This document shows positions 1 to 9,111 of a DNA stretch of 64,000 nt, piece by piece; the stretch's first letter is position 1; each line of letters begins with the position of its first letter. Under the pieces are notes generated by a model that was given only the letters and a program-made list of their open reading frames with translations, did no database searches and was not told where the DNA came from. The position numbers and the translations under genes were made by a program. The stretch lies in the NCBI GenBank assembly GCA_963799415.1, contig CAWCXI010000018.1, forward strand, positions 143,561 through 207,560. Reading direction: 5' to 3'. This DNA comes from JAMXLO01 sp963799415 (GTDB lineage Bacteria; Pseudomonadota; Alphaproteobacteria; Acetobacterales; Acetobacteraceae).

Positions 1-916
1 CAGCATCTTCCATCATGTGCGGGCAGGCAACGGTCGCATACCATCCCTCGGCTGCGGGGAAGCCCGCGCCTTGCAGGATCGAGGGGCCGTACATCCCGTC
101 GCCACCCGCCTTGATCAGGGTCGGAACGAGATCGTAGGCCTGCTTTGCGAGCTTCACCCCAGCCTGGGCGTCACCGCCATAGTAGATCGACTGCGCGCCA
201 AGCGACTTGATCTTGGTCAGTGCCGGCGTGTAATCGGCGGCCTTGGGGTCTAACCGGTCATGACCCAGTACCTCGATGCCGCGCTTCTTCGCCTGTGCCT
301 CGAAGGCGGTGGCAATGCCGATGCCATAGGCGCCGCTGTCGTCGAGGCCATAGACGGTCTTCACCTTCAGCGTGTCGGCGAAGTAGTTCGCCATGTTCGG
401 TCCCTGATAGGCATCCGTGGTGACCGTGCGGAAATAAATGGCCTTGCCGGCGGGACGATATTGTGCGGCGAATTTGGCATCCGTGATGTCCGGATTGGTC
501 GATGTCGGCGTTATGGTGGCGAGGTTGCCCTGGCTGAAGATTGGCGCCATCGCCTTGCCTGGTGTGCTGCTCATCGGTCCCAGCGCAGCAACGACTGCCG
601 GGTCGGCGACCATCTTGCGTGCATTGGTCGCACCCTGCGCCGGATCGTACTGCCCCGCGGTGGCGGTACCATCGTCGAGCAGCAGAACATTCAGATGATA
701 GCCGGCGGCGCCGCCCTTGGCGTTGGCTTCATCGATGGCCAGCATGAATCCATCGCGGATGCGTACTGCGGTTTCGGCATCAGCTCCGGTGAGCGAAAGG
801 TCAATGCCGATGGTGACAGCCTTATCCGCGGCCATGCCGCGATACGGGCGTAACATGCCGGCAGCGGCGGTCACTCCGGCGAGCCGGATCGTGCTCCGGC
901 GAGTGAACAAGCTCAT
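1..916 (-). CDS. Branched-chain-type ABC transporter substrate-binding protein (3' end beyond window)
   Basis: Reading the minus strand from ATG at 916 gives about 305 codons with no stop before the window edge, so the gene is cut at its C-terminus. A purine-rich Shine-Dalgarno site (GGGGAGA) precedes the ATG. The protein opens MSLFTRRSTIRLAG, a twin-arginine-like signal, then shows the periplasmic-binding fold of LivK/HAAT proteins (VTIGIDLSLTGAD, LLLDDGTATAGQYDP, GDDSGAYGIG-like blocks). It should bind a small organic or amino acid in the periplasm for an ABC importer; no permease or ATPase is visible here. It starts 18 bp after the upstream acyl-CoA dehydrogenase and probably shares its transcript. 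It is a clear paralogue of the protein at 36125-37363. Confidence 0.9.
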   Translation of the reverse strand, partial: MSLFTRRSTIRLAGVTAAAGMLRPYRGMAADKAVTIGIDLSLTGADAETAVRIRDGFMLAIDEANAKGGAAGYHLNVLLLDDGTATAGQYDPAQGATNARKMVADPAVVAALGPMSSTPGKAMAPIFSQGNLATITPTSTNPDITDAKFAAQYRPAGKAIYFRTVTTDAYQGPNMANYFADTLKVKTVYGLDDSGAYGIGIATAFEAQAKKRGIEVLGHDRLDPKAADYTPALTKIKSLGAQSIYYGGDAQAGVKLAKQAYDLVPTLIKAGGDGMYGPSILQGAGFPAAEGWYATVACPHMMEDA

Positions 917-934
917 TTTGCGTCTCCCCTTCAA

Positions 935-2011
935 TCAGCCATCTGTCAGCGTGGGCCACAGCGCATCACCGCCGCGCGCGCAGACATAGGCGCCCACGCG
1001 CGCCGCCCACTCGGTGTCGCCGCCGAATTCGTCGCGCCACGACCACAGCCGGCGCGTGCTGAGTTGCAGCGAATATTCCTTGGTGAAGCCGATTGCGCCA
1101 TGCACTTGGTGGGCGATCTCTGATGCCACTGTCGCCGCATCACCCACCCGCGTCTTGGCGATCGCGATCAGGAACTCCTGCTTTGCCGGGTCATCGATCG
1201 ACAGCGCCTCCACGCCGGCATCGGCTGCGGCGCCGGCAGCGGCCACCTGACCCGCCATTACCGCGAGGTTCTGCTGCACCGCCTGGAATTTTCCGATCGG
1301 GCGGCCGAACTGCTTGCGCTCGCCGGCATAGGTCACAGCAGTATCGAGTGCGCGCTCCATCGCCCCAGCCATAAGCACCGCGCGTGCCAACGCCCCCCGC
1401 CGATACAACGCAGCACGATCGATGCCTGCGGCGGTCGGCGCCACCGCATCGCCGGCCACGCGCAACGCAGAAAAACCCAGCGTGCCGCGTGGTTCGCCCG
1501 CCATGTTGCGACCAGCCGTCACCTCTGCGCCTGCGGTGCCGTCCAATGCCACCGCCATGACGCCGTCTGGACCATCGGCGAGCAGCACGATCCGCGAGGC
1601 GTCCGTCGCCCAGGGCAACCGGCTGGCGCGACCCGACAGACGCCAGCCATTGCCGTCGCGCTCGAGCGTCAGGCGGTCGCCGGCACGCACCGGCCCGACG
1701 GTCATCGGTTGCTCGCTCACTTCGAGCCCCGCGGCAGAAGCCACCCACGCCGCCAGCATTGTTTCTGCAAGAGGGATCGGCGCGGCAAAGCGACCGGCGA
1801 CGCGCAGCACGGCGTACAGATCGGACCACTCGGCATCGGCTCCGCCAGCCGATGCCGGCAGCGCAGCCAGCGGCACGCCCGTCTCGCTCACCGCCTGCCA
1901 TAACGCCGCCGGGAACGTGCCCGTTTCGGCGCCGTCGGCCACCGCTTTCGTGCAATGATCCTCGAACAGGCGGTTCATGCTCTCCAGCAGCATCCGTGTT
2001 TCATCGCGCAT
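935..2011 (-). CDS. Acyl-CoA dehydrogenase family protein (short partner)
   Basis: A 358-residue FAD flavoprotein of the acyl-CoA dehydrogenase family: N-terminal helical domain (about 1-110), middle beta domain (about 115-215) and C-terminal helical domain with the conserved ERKQFGRPIGKFQAVQQ segment near residue 240. It would introduce a double bond into an acyl-CoA, passing electrons to ETF. The start at 2011 has a GGAGG site just upstream. It follows the larger dehydrogenase by 11 bp, the usual arrangement for heteromeric bacterial acyl-CoA dehydrogenases in which one subunit carries the catalytic glutamate. Substrate unknown; the neighbouring substrate-binding protein suggests uptake of a carboxylic acid, which is inference. 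Confidence 0.9.
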   Translation of the reverse strand: MRDETRMLLESMNRLFEDHCTKAVADGAETGTFPAALWQAVSETGVPLAALPASAGGADAEWSDLYAVLRVAGRFAAPIPLAETMLAAWVASAAGLEVSEQPMTVGPVRAGDRLTLERDGNGWRLSGRASRLPWATDASRIVLLADGPDGVMAVALDGTAGAEVTAGRNMAGEPRGTLGFSALRVAGDAVAPTAAGIDRAALYRRGALARAVLMAGAMERALDTAVTYAGERKQFGRPIGKFQAVQQNLAVMAGQVAAAGAAADAGVEALSIDDPAKQEFLIAIAKTRVGDAATVASEIAHQVHGAIGFTKEYSLQLSTRRLWSWRDEFGGDTEWAARVGAYVCARGGDALWPTLTDG

Positions 2012-2022
2012 GTCCGCCTCCC

Positions 2023-3171
2023 TCAGCGCAGTCCAAGCCCGCGCGCGATGATGCCGCGCAGGATCTCACGTGTGCCGCCCTGGATGGACAGCCGCGGCGC
2101 GTTCCCGATGCCGCGCGCCAGCATCGATACATACGAATCGACAGCCTCCAATTCCGGCTCGGCCGGGAACAGTTGCCGCGCCACTACCGGAAGGTCCTGC
2201 TCGTAGCGCGTTCCCAGGTCCTTGGTGACCGCGGCCTCGTTCAGCGGCTGCAAGCCTTCCTGCAGCATCCCCGCGATCGACAGCGACATCCGCCGCAACG
2301 TGGCGAGCTGCGCCACCAGCCGCCCAAGCGCCGCAGCGGTGGCGCGATCCGGGTTCGGTCCGGCGACACGCACCATTTCGGTCAGCAGCTTGAACAGCAC
2401 CAGAAACCGATCGGGCCCGCTGCGTTCGAATGCAAGCTCGCTGGACACCTGGCGCCAGCCGTTGCCGATCTCACCGAACAGCCGGTTGTCAGGGACGAAC
2501 AGGTCGGTGAGGAAGAGCTGGTTGAAGTGATGCTCGCCCAGCAGATTGATCACCGGTCTGATCTCGATGCCGGGCGAGTTCTTCAGATCCACCAGGAACT
2601 GCGTGGCGCCGGCATGGCGATCGACTTCGTCCTGGCCGGCGTCGGCCATCTTGCAGAACAGGATCATGTAGTCGGCGCGGTGCGCGTTCGAGGTCCACAG
2701 CTTGCTGCCGTTGATCCGAAACCCGCCATCCACCTTCACCGCGCGGGTGCGCGTGCCGGCGAGATCGGAGCCGGAATCCGGTTCGCTCATGCCGATGCAG
2801 AACGACAGCTCGCCACGCACGATGCGGGGGAGGAAGTAGTCCTTCTGCTCATCGGTGCCGTAGCGCAGGATGTTCGGTCCGCTCTGCCGGTCGGCGGTCC
2901 AGTGAAAGCCCACAGGGGCACCGGCGGCCAGCATCTCCTCGATCAGCACGTAGCGTTCGAATGCAGTGCGTTCGTGGCCGCCGTACTGCTTTGGCCAGGT
3001 CATCCCGATCCAGCCGCGCTCGGCCATCCTCCGGCTGAACACCTGGTCGTAGTCGCGGCGGTTCCCGAGAGAGGCGCGGTTCTCGTTAAGGAATGCGCGC
3101 ACTTCCCCGCGCAGCGCCTTGGCGGCCGGTGGCAGTTCGACCGGATCAAAGCGGAATGCCTGGAAAGTCAT
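2023..3171 (-). CDS. Acyl-CoA dehydrogenase (large partner)
   Basis: A 382-residue acyl-CoA dehydrogenase starting MTFQAFRFDP. It contains the N-terminal helical bundle with WPKQYGG, the middle-domain signature FCIGMSEPDSGSDLA (about 140-155), and a C-terminal GGTREILRGIIARGLGL that normally contacts the flavin and CoA. Length and motifs fit the family. It is first of three closely spaced minus-strand genes (11 bp to the next, then 18 bp to the substrate-binding protein), so the three likely form an operon for uptake and beta-oxidation of one substrate. A 93 bp gap separates it from the BTAD regulator upstream, which could be co-transcribed. Confidence 0.92.
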   Translation of the reverse strand: MTFQAFRFDPVELPPAAKALRGEVRAFLNENRASLGNRRDYDQVFSRRMAERGWIGMTWPKQYGGHERTAFERYVLIEEMLAAGAPVGFHWTADRQSGPNILRYGTDEQKDYFLPRIVRGELSFCIGMSEPDSGSDLAGTRTRAVKVDGGFRINGSKLWTSNAHRADYMILFCKMADAGQDEVDRHAGATQFLVDLKNSPGIEIRPVINLLGEHHFNQLFLTDLFVPDNRLFGEIGNGWRQVSSELAFERSGPDRFLVLFKLLTEMVRVAGPNPDRATAAALGRLVAQLATLRRMSLSIAGMLQEGLQPLNEAAVTKDLGTRYEQDLPVVARQLFPAEPELEAVDSYVSMLARGIGNAPRLSIQGGTREILRGIIARGLGLR

Positions 3172-3264
3172 CGCGCAGCCCTTTCAGCGTGGGAGCGCGA
3201 CGATAGCGCGTAAGGGCGGCCGCTCAAGTCCTGGAAGAAACGGCGGGGCGGAGGTCTCAGCCGA

Positions 3265-5430
3265 TCAGTGCGCGACCTGATCCTGCAACTGCTCCGACGT
3301 GTCGGTACCGGTCTCCGGCACGCCGGCGAGCCGGAGGCCCTCCGCGAAGAGATCGCGATCGCTTTCTCGCTCGAGTGGCGACGTGGCAATGAACCGCTCG
3401 ACGGTGAAATCCGGCTCGATGGCCATCAGCCGCCGACGCACCGCAGCGGCCTCTTGTGCACGCCCGAGATGGCCGAGCGCCGCGAGATACGGCTTGTAGG
3501 TCGCGGAAAACGACGGGTTCATCTCGCTCACCGCGCGCCCAACCGCAACTGCCGACTCATAGTCGCGCTTCAGCAGGTGGATCAGAATGAAGAACGCATC
3601 GAAGAAGAACGCGTGCGGATCGAGCGGTGATAGCTTCTTGTATCGGTTGTTCCGCCGTTCCGCTTCGTCCGGATCGCCCATATAGGCGAACGCGATCGCA
3701 GACAGCGCCCACGCCATCGCCAGATTGGGATTGAGCGACAGCGCGCGTTCGTGCAGCGCAATCGCTTCGCGCAGGCGGCGATGCAGGAAGGCACGTACAT
3801 GGCCGGCTATGGTCAGGCCCCGCGCGTCGAACGGATCCAGTATTACCGCGCGTTCCGCGTGCTGACCCGCCTCTTCCATGATCACGGCAGGATGGTCCGC
3901 CCAGTCCTGCCCGACTAGGAACATCTGCCAGTAGGCGTACCAGGCATAGGCGGCGGCGTAGTCGGGCTCCAATTCGATCGCGTGCGACAGATACTCGCCG
4001 GCACGCATGAACGCCTCGCGTTCCAACCGGCCGATCAGCGGAATTGCCCGCAGCATCAGGTCATAGGCGGTCGCATCGACCGGCGGGCGGCTGGAACTGC
4101 GCTTGGCCTCGATCAGCAGAATCTCGGGGTCGATCTGAGCCACCACCTCCGAGGCGATCTCGTCCTGGAGCGACAGCAGGTCGTTCGACTGGCGATCGAA
4201 GCGACGCGCCCACACAACCTGGTTGCCCGCGCGCAGGTCAAGCAGACGCACGGTGATGCGCAGGCGGTTGCGCACTCGCTGAATGGAGCCGTCGAGCAGG
4301 AAGTCGAGGCCGAAGGTGCGCCGGATCGCCGTCTCGTCGCGTGTCTCAGCCGCGAAGCGCGCCAGTGAATTGGAAGCGACCACGAACATCCAGCGGAATC
4401 GGGCCAGCGCGGTGGTAATCTCCTCGGCAAGCCCGGGAGCGAGGTGCGACTCCTCCTCGGTGGTGCCGACGAGTTGCAGGGGCATGACGCCGACATGGGC
4501 GCCGCCTCGGGTCGGGTGCAACTCTTGCGTGCGTGGTTCGAGCACCGCAGGGGGCTCGTCCGGCTCATCGGCCACCGGCGGCGGTGGTGCTGGTGGCCGC
4601 AGCGGCATGCGGCTTCCCGCGGGACCGCGGATTTCCGACAGAAGCTTTTGCGTCTCCGCCGACGGCGAGGCGTCCAGCAGATCCGCGAGCACCGCTCGGC
4701 AGCGGTCATAGGCCTGAATTGCCATGCCGCGCTCGCCGCGCGCCGCGTGCGCCCGCATCAGCGCTCGCCAGGCACCCTCATGCGCACGATCGATCTGCAG
4801 CAGGCGCTGCGCGGCAGGGATCGCCGCCTCCGGCTCGACCTGTTCGCGCAGCAGGGCTTCCGCCACCGTGCGGGCACGGTCGCGCAGCCGTTCGCGCTCG
4901 GTGGTCAGCCAGGCGTCAAAGGTCGGATCGATGCCGTCCAGATCCTCCAGCAGATCGCCATCAAGGAGCGACAGCGAGGCCGGCTGGTCGGTCGTCGCCC
5001 GCATCACCTCTTCCACGTCCACCCAGACAACGCCGGGGCGGAGCGAGAGATGATCCCGGGTCACCGACAACACCTCGGTGCCCGCCGGAGCCAAAGTTTC
5101 GAGAAGTCGATGAATTTCCTGGCGCAGCGAGGCCCGCGCCTGCTCCTCGGGCCGCCGGCTCCACAGCAACTCGGCGAGGCGCCCACGGAGGGCGGCACGG
5201 GGCGATGACAGGGCAATAACGGCCAGCAGCGCACGGGTCTTGCGCCCGGCCGGCAGCACGTTCTCGCTCGTCAGCGTCCAGGCTTCCATCTGGCCGATCA
5301 GGCGCAGCCTGACCACGACCTGAACCGCCGTGTTGGGCGGTGTGATGTGGGCCGAAGGTCGTTGTGAAGTGCCAGCCATCATTGCGTCATTCGTACGAGG
5401 TTCGACGTCCCAAGGCCGGGGCTTCAGCAT
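3265..5430 (-). CDS. BTAD-domain transcriptional regulator with TPR tail
   Basis: A 721-residue regulator. Residues about 40-270 look like a SARP/AfsR-type winged helix plus bacterial transcriptional activation domain (LRLIGQMEAWTL, LLWSRRPEEQARASLRQEI, ALMRAHAARGERGMAIQAYD). Residues about 310-430 resemble the FlgO/adenylate-cyclase-associated module (GVMPLQLVG, LAEEITTALARFRWMFVVAS), and about 470-700 are tetratricopeptide repeats. No cyclase catalytic domain is present. Such proteins are cytoplasmic regulators of nearby metabolic genes; the adjacent acyl-CoA dehydrogenase operon is the natural target, though that is inference. The start could also be the internal MMAGTS about 16 codons in. 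Proline-rich linker around residues 275-300. Confidence 0.85.
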   Translation of the reverse strand: MLKPRPWDVEPRTNDAMMAGTSQRPSAHITPPNTAVQVVVRLRLIGQMEAWTLTSENVLPAGRKTRALLAVIALSSPRAALRGRLAELLWSRRPEEQARASLRQEIHRLLETLAPAGTEVLSVTRDHLSLRPGVVWVDVEEVMRATTDQPASLSLLDGDLLEDLDGIDPTFDAWLTTERERLRDRARTVAEALLREQVEPEAAIPAAQRLLQIDRAHEGAWRALMRAHAARGERGMAIQAYDRCRAVLADLLDASPSAETQKLLSEIRGPAGSRMPLRPPAPPPPVADEPDEPPAVLEPRTQELHPTRGGAHVGVMPLQLVGTTEEESHLAPGLAEEITTALARFRWMFVVASNSLARFAAETRDETAIRRTFGLDFLLDGSIQRVRNRLRITVRLLDLRAGNQVVWARRFDRQSNDLLSLQDEIASEVVAQIDPEILLIEAKRSSSRPPVDATAYDLMLRAIPLIGRLEREAFMRAGEYLSHAIELEPDYAAAYAWYAYWQMFLVGQDWADHPAVIMEEAGQHAERAVILDPFDARGLTIAGHVRAFLHRRLREAIALHERALSLNPNLAMAWALSAIAFAYMGDPDEAERRNNRYKKLSPLDPHAFFFDAFFILIHLLKRDYESAVAVGRAVSEMNPSFSATYKPYLAALGHLGRAQEAAAVRRRLMAIEPDFTVERFIATSPLERESDRDLFAEGLRLAGVPETGTDTSEQLQDQVAH

Positions 5431-5451
5431 GAAGAGCCTTACATCCCCCTT

Positions 5452-6832
5452 TCAAATCGCTGCCTCCCCGAAAATTCGCTGGATATTACCCTGCCACGAC
5501 TGGCGATAGCATGCCAGCCAATGTTCCGCCTGTGTTGGTTCGCCAGCCACAATCGCTTCTAGTGGAACGAGATAGACCGATTCGTCCAGCCCCGCAACGT
5601 TGCAACGTGCCCGGCCGTGCAACCCGTCACGGGCGATCGCGACAACGTCCCGGGCGAGATCCCGCAAACTGCCTCCGCGCCACGGAGCCGCCAGGCCCTC
5701 GCGCGGCACTGCCTCCCGCAGGGCTACCGCGTCCTCCCAGGTCACGTCGCGCAGCAGCGTCTCAGCTGCAATGAGCGCGGCCTCGTCGTAGAGCAGGCCA
5801 ACCCACAGCGCCGACTGCGCCACCATCATGTCGGCGCGGCCAGCATCCGCGCCGCGCATCTCCAGGAAGCGCTTGATCCGCACATCGGTGAAGACTGTCG
5901 TGACGTGGTCGGCAAAGTCGCCCACGCTGGCAACCGTGCCCGCGACGTTGTGCAGCCGTCCGTTCATGAAGTCGCGGAACGACGCGCCGGCCACGTCGAT
6001 GTAGGAACCGTCACGGTAGACAAAGTACATCGGCACCTGATCGACCAGCCACTCGACGTAGCGCTCGAAACCGAAGCCCGGTTCGAACATCACGCGCGGA
6101 ATGCCGGAGCGCCGGTTGTCGGTGTCGGTCCAGACATGGGCCCGATACGACAGGAAGCCGTTCGGCCGGCCCTCGGAGAACGGCGAGTTGGCAAACAGCG
6201 CGGTGGCCAACGGTTGCAGCAACAGCGATACCCGCAGCTTGCGCAGCATGTCCTGCTCGGACGAATAGTCGAGATTGACCTGCACTGTACACGTGCGCGT
6301 CATCATATCGAGGCCGCGCGTGCCGACCTTCGGCATGTAACGCCGCATGATCGCGTAGCGCGATTTCGGCATCCACGGCATTTGCTCGCGGGTCGCGATC
6401 GGGTGAAATCCGAGCGGCAGGAAGCCGATTTGCAGATCGCGCGATGCGCTGCGCACCTGTTCGTAGTGCGCCTCGAGCTCGGCCATAGTTTCGTGCAACG
6501 TTTCCAACGGCGCGCCGGAAAGTTCGAGCTGGCCGGCGGGTTCCAGCGAAACCGCCGCATCGCCCTGCTTCAGGCCGATCAGGTTGCCGGCATCGGTGAT
6601 CGGCGTGCCGCCAAAGCGCTGGAGGCCCTCGAGCAAATCGCGGATCGAGCCAGGCTGTCCGTCCGTCGGCTGGTAAGGCGGAGCCGCAAGATCACCGATG
6701 CGGAAGCCGAATTTTTCGTGCTCGGTGCCGATGCGGAAGCGTTCCATCGGCTTGCATCCGGCGGCGATGTAATCGGCCAGTTGCTGCACCGAGGTGACCG
6801 GCGTCGAGTTCGGCGTCTCCGGGATTGGACAT
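5452..6832 (-). CDS. gshA: Glutamate-cysteine ligase, plant/alphaproteobacterial type (5' frameshift)
   Basis: Catalyses ATP-dependent joining of glutamate and cysteine, first step of glutathione synthesis. From GTG 6789 an open frame of 445 residues carries IGTEHEKFGF, LGFHPIATREQMPWMPKSRY and MTRTCTVQVNLDYSS, characteristic of the GCS2 plant-type family. The natural start is probably ATG 6832 (MSNP, with GGGAG upstream), but it lies one base out of frame: deleting one base from the CC-GGG run at 6819-6823 gives MSNPETPNSTPVTSVQQL, the normal N-terminus. Either a sequencing error or use of GTG 6789 explains this. It lies 34 bp after rsmE on the same strand. Confidence 0.9.
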
Positions 6833-6866
6833 ACTGCTCCCAGGCGTGTGGGTTCACGTTATGGTA

Positions 6867-7574
6867 TTAGCGGCAGTCCACCCCCTGCAACAACGCCAGG
6901 CCCGCAATGCAGGCCGTATCAGCACGAAGGATGCGCGGCCCCAGCGATACTGGCGTTACAAAGGGATGCGCGCGCAGTGCTTCAAGCTCCGCCGGCGTGA
7001 ATCCGCCTTCCGGACCGACGAGCAGCGCGCGCGCCCCATCAGTCGAGGAAAGGCGCGGCTCGTGGCTGCGTTCGACCGCGGCGAACAGGCGCCGGCCGTG
7101 CGGCCAGTCGGACAGCAACGCCGCGAGCGGCCGTGGCGGATGCAGGTCAGGCACAGTCAGGCGCTCGGACTGCTCCGCGGCCTCGACGGCAATGGCCGTG
7201 AGGCGATCCGCATTCATCCGATGCGCATTGACGCGGTCCGTGAGGACGGGGTGCAGTGCGGCGACGCCGAGTTCGGTCGCCTTCTGGACGACGAGATCGG
7301 TGGCGTCGCGCTTGAGCAGCGCGAATGCCAGCCACAGATCGGGACCTTCGGTCTGGGCGTGTGTTCGATGCTCAACCCGCAGAGTGGCACGGTCGCGCCG
7401 GACGGTCTCGATGCGGGCGGCGAATTCGCCGTCGCGGCCATTGAACAACAGCAGCCTGTCGCCAGGCCCGCGCCGCATGACGTGGGCAAGATAATGCACC
7501 TGCGTTGCCGTTACGGCGATGGCGTCCCCTTCGCCCAGGGCTGCCGTGACGTGAAGACGGATTGACCCGGTCAT
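6867..7574 (-). CDS. rsmE: 16S rRNA (uracil(1498)-N(3))-methyltransferase
   Basis: Methylates U1498 of 16S rRNA in the assembled 30S subunit. The SPOUT-type protein shows the RsmE N-terminal barrel (RLHVTAALGEGDAI, VHYLAHVMRRGPGDRLLLFNG) and the C-terminal knot with LLVGPEGGFTPAELEAL and LGPRILRADTACIAGLALLQ. I choose ATG 7574 (MTGSIRLHV, 235 residues); an upstream alternative at 7616 would add 14 unrelated residues and overlap ubiA. The ATG sits in a CATG shared with the ubiA start on the other strand. Confidence 0.92.
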   Translation of the reverse strand: MTGSIRLHVTAALGEGDAIAVTATQVHYLAHVMRRGPGDRLLLFNGRDGEFAARIETVRRDRATLRVEHRTHAQTEGPDLWLAFALLKRDATDLVVQKATELGVAALHPVLTDRVNAHRMNADRLTAIAVEAAEQSERLTVPDLHPPRPLAALLSDWPHGRRLFAAVERSHEPRLSSTDGARALLVGPEGGFTPAELEALRAHPFVTPVSLGPRILRADTACIAGLALLQGVDCR

Positions 7575-8496
7575 GACGGCGGGCAGATTAGCATCCATGC
7601 GGGCGCACACCGACATCGCGGCGACCGGATGGGTAGCGCGGCTGCCGCGACCGTGGCTGCCCTATCTTCTGCTGGCACGCGTCGATCGCCCGATCGGCGT
7701 GTGGCTGCTGTTTCTGCCGGGGCTCTGGGGGATTGTGCTGTCCGGCACTCCGCTGCGCCAGGCGGTGCGCCTGATCATGCTGTTTGCGATTGGCGCCCTG
7801 GTGATGCGCGCCGCTGGCTGTGTGGTGAACGACCTGTGGGACCGCGATATCGATCGAATGGTGGAGCGGACCGCAGCCCGTCCACTGGCCTCTGGCGCAC
7901 TCCGCCCACGCCAGGCGCTGGTGTTCCTGGCCGTGCTGCTGTTGATCGGGCTGGCGATCCTGCTGCAACTGAACGCCCTGGCCCGGTTGCTGGGCGTGGC
8001 TTCATTGGTGCTGGTCGGGCTGTATCCCCTGGCCAAGCGGGTGACGTGGTGGCCTCAGCTCATGATGGGCTTCACCTTCGGCTTCGGGGCGCCGCTCGGC
8101 TACGCCGCCGGGGCGGGACGGCTGGATGCGACCTGGGCTGCACTGTACGGGGCGGCGATCCTGTGGGACCTGGGGTTCGACACGATTTACGCCCACCAGG
8201 ACCGCGAGGACGATGCGCTGGTCGGCGTGAAATCCACGGCCCGTTTGTTCGGCCGGCGGACCCCACTATTCCTTGCCACCTGCTACGGCGGCGCCGTATT
8301 GCTGCTGGGCCTCGCGGGCTGGCTCGCCGGGATCGGGGACTGGTTCTACCCGGCGATGGCGCTGCCTGCGGTGCTGCTGGCGCGGCAGGTGGTGGCGCTT
8401 GACATCGACGATCCGGCCCTCTGTCTGAGGCTGTTCAAAGCGAACCGCGAGGCTGGACTGGCGGTCGCAGCGGCGATCCTGCTCGGCTGGGCCTGA
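7573..8496 (+). CDS. ubiA: 4-hydroxybenzoate polyprenyltransferase
   Basis: Integral membrane prenyltransferase that attaches the polyprenyl tail to 4-hydroxybenzoate in ubiquinone synthesis. It has the two Asp-rich motifs: NDLWDRDIDRMVERTAARPL near residues 94-113, and DTIYAHQDREDDALVGVKST near 203-222, between about eight hydrophobic helices. Length (307, or 299 from the internal ATG at 7597, MRAHTDIAATG) is normal. The first ATG overlaps the rsmE start codon on the opposite strand; the inner ATG at 7597 may be the true one because the first nine residues are not typical. Confidence 0.93.
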   Translation: MTAGRLASMRAHTDIAATGWVARLPRPWLPYLLLARVDRPIGVWLLFLPGLWGIVLSGTPLRQAVRLIMLFAIGALVMRAAGCVVNDLWDRDIDRMVERTAARPLASGALRPRQALVFLAVLLLIGLAILLQLNALARLLGVASLVLVGLYPLAKRVTWWPQLMMGFTFGFGAPLGYAAGAGRLDATWAALYGAAILWDLGFDTIYAHQDREDDALVGVKSTARLFGRRTPLFLATCYGGAVLLLGLAGWLAGIGDWFYPAMALPAVLLARQVVALDIDDPALCLRLFKANREAGLAVAAAILLGWA

Positions 8497-8549
8497 GAGG
8501 TCTCGCGTCGCTGCCACCGGTCGGACAGCCTCGCGGGGAACCACTCGTG

Positions 8550-9066
8550 TCATTCGCCGATCGGTCGCTTGACCGCCCGGTTCAGGGCGGCGTCGATGTC
8601 GCCCTCCCATAGCTCGCGCGGCAATTCGTGGACCAGCTCGACCTCGTTGCCGTTCGGATCGGTCAGATGAATGCTGTGGGTGACGCCACGATCAACTCGT
8701 CCGTAAAGCGCCACGCCCCGCGCGGTCAGGAAGGTGATCTGCTTGTGCCAGGCCTCCTGCGTCGCGTATTCGGTGACGACGTGGTTCAGCGTCTGAGGAC
8801 GCTCGGCGAGATCGCCTGGCAGCATTTCGCTCGACCAGTGCGATGTCATGGTGACGCAGGTTGCCATCGCGAACGCCGCTGTAGAAGCGCATCCGGGCAC
8901 GCGGCTTGCCGTCCGGGCCGGGTCGAACTCAGCGTGCCGGCATGGCGGAAGCCGAGAAGTTCGGTCCAAAAGCGATGGGACGCCTCAAGGTCGCGGACGT
9001 TGAGGACGACGTGATTTAAGCCGCGAGGCGTCTGCGCCTCGGTGGCTGGCGCAACCGCAGTTGTCA
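8550..9066 (-). pseudogene. VOC-family (extradiol dioxygenase/glyoxalase-like) protein, two frameshifts
   Basis: Begins MTTAVAPATEAQTPRGLNHV at 9066 with AGGAGAG upstream, then passes through all three frames: NHVVLNVRDLEASHRFWTEL, then MRFYSGVRDGNLRHHDIALV, then LNHVVTEYATQEAWHKQITF and SIHLTDPNGNEVELVHELPR. Together these make one about 170-residue vicinal-oxygen-chelate protein with the H...H...E metal site of type I extradiol dioxygenases. The first shift is an extra base in GGG at 8920-8922; the second is an extra base near 8834-8842. It lies 45 bp downstream of the His-rich PadR regulator and is probably its target. Broken gene or sequencing error. Confidence 0.8.
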
Positions 9067-9111
9067 TAGAACTCTCCTGCGAAAGAATATTAGGTATTGC
9101 CGTGGGCACCC

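Noticed and set aside
1759..3213. Long open frame of 484 codons on the plus strand across the acyl-CoA dehydrogenases
   Set aside because: Antisense shadow of two well-conserved genes on the minus strand; composition is Arg/Pro/Gln-rich with no family features.
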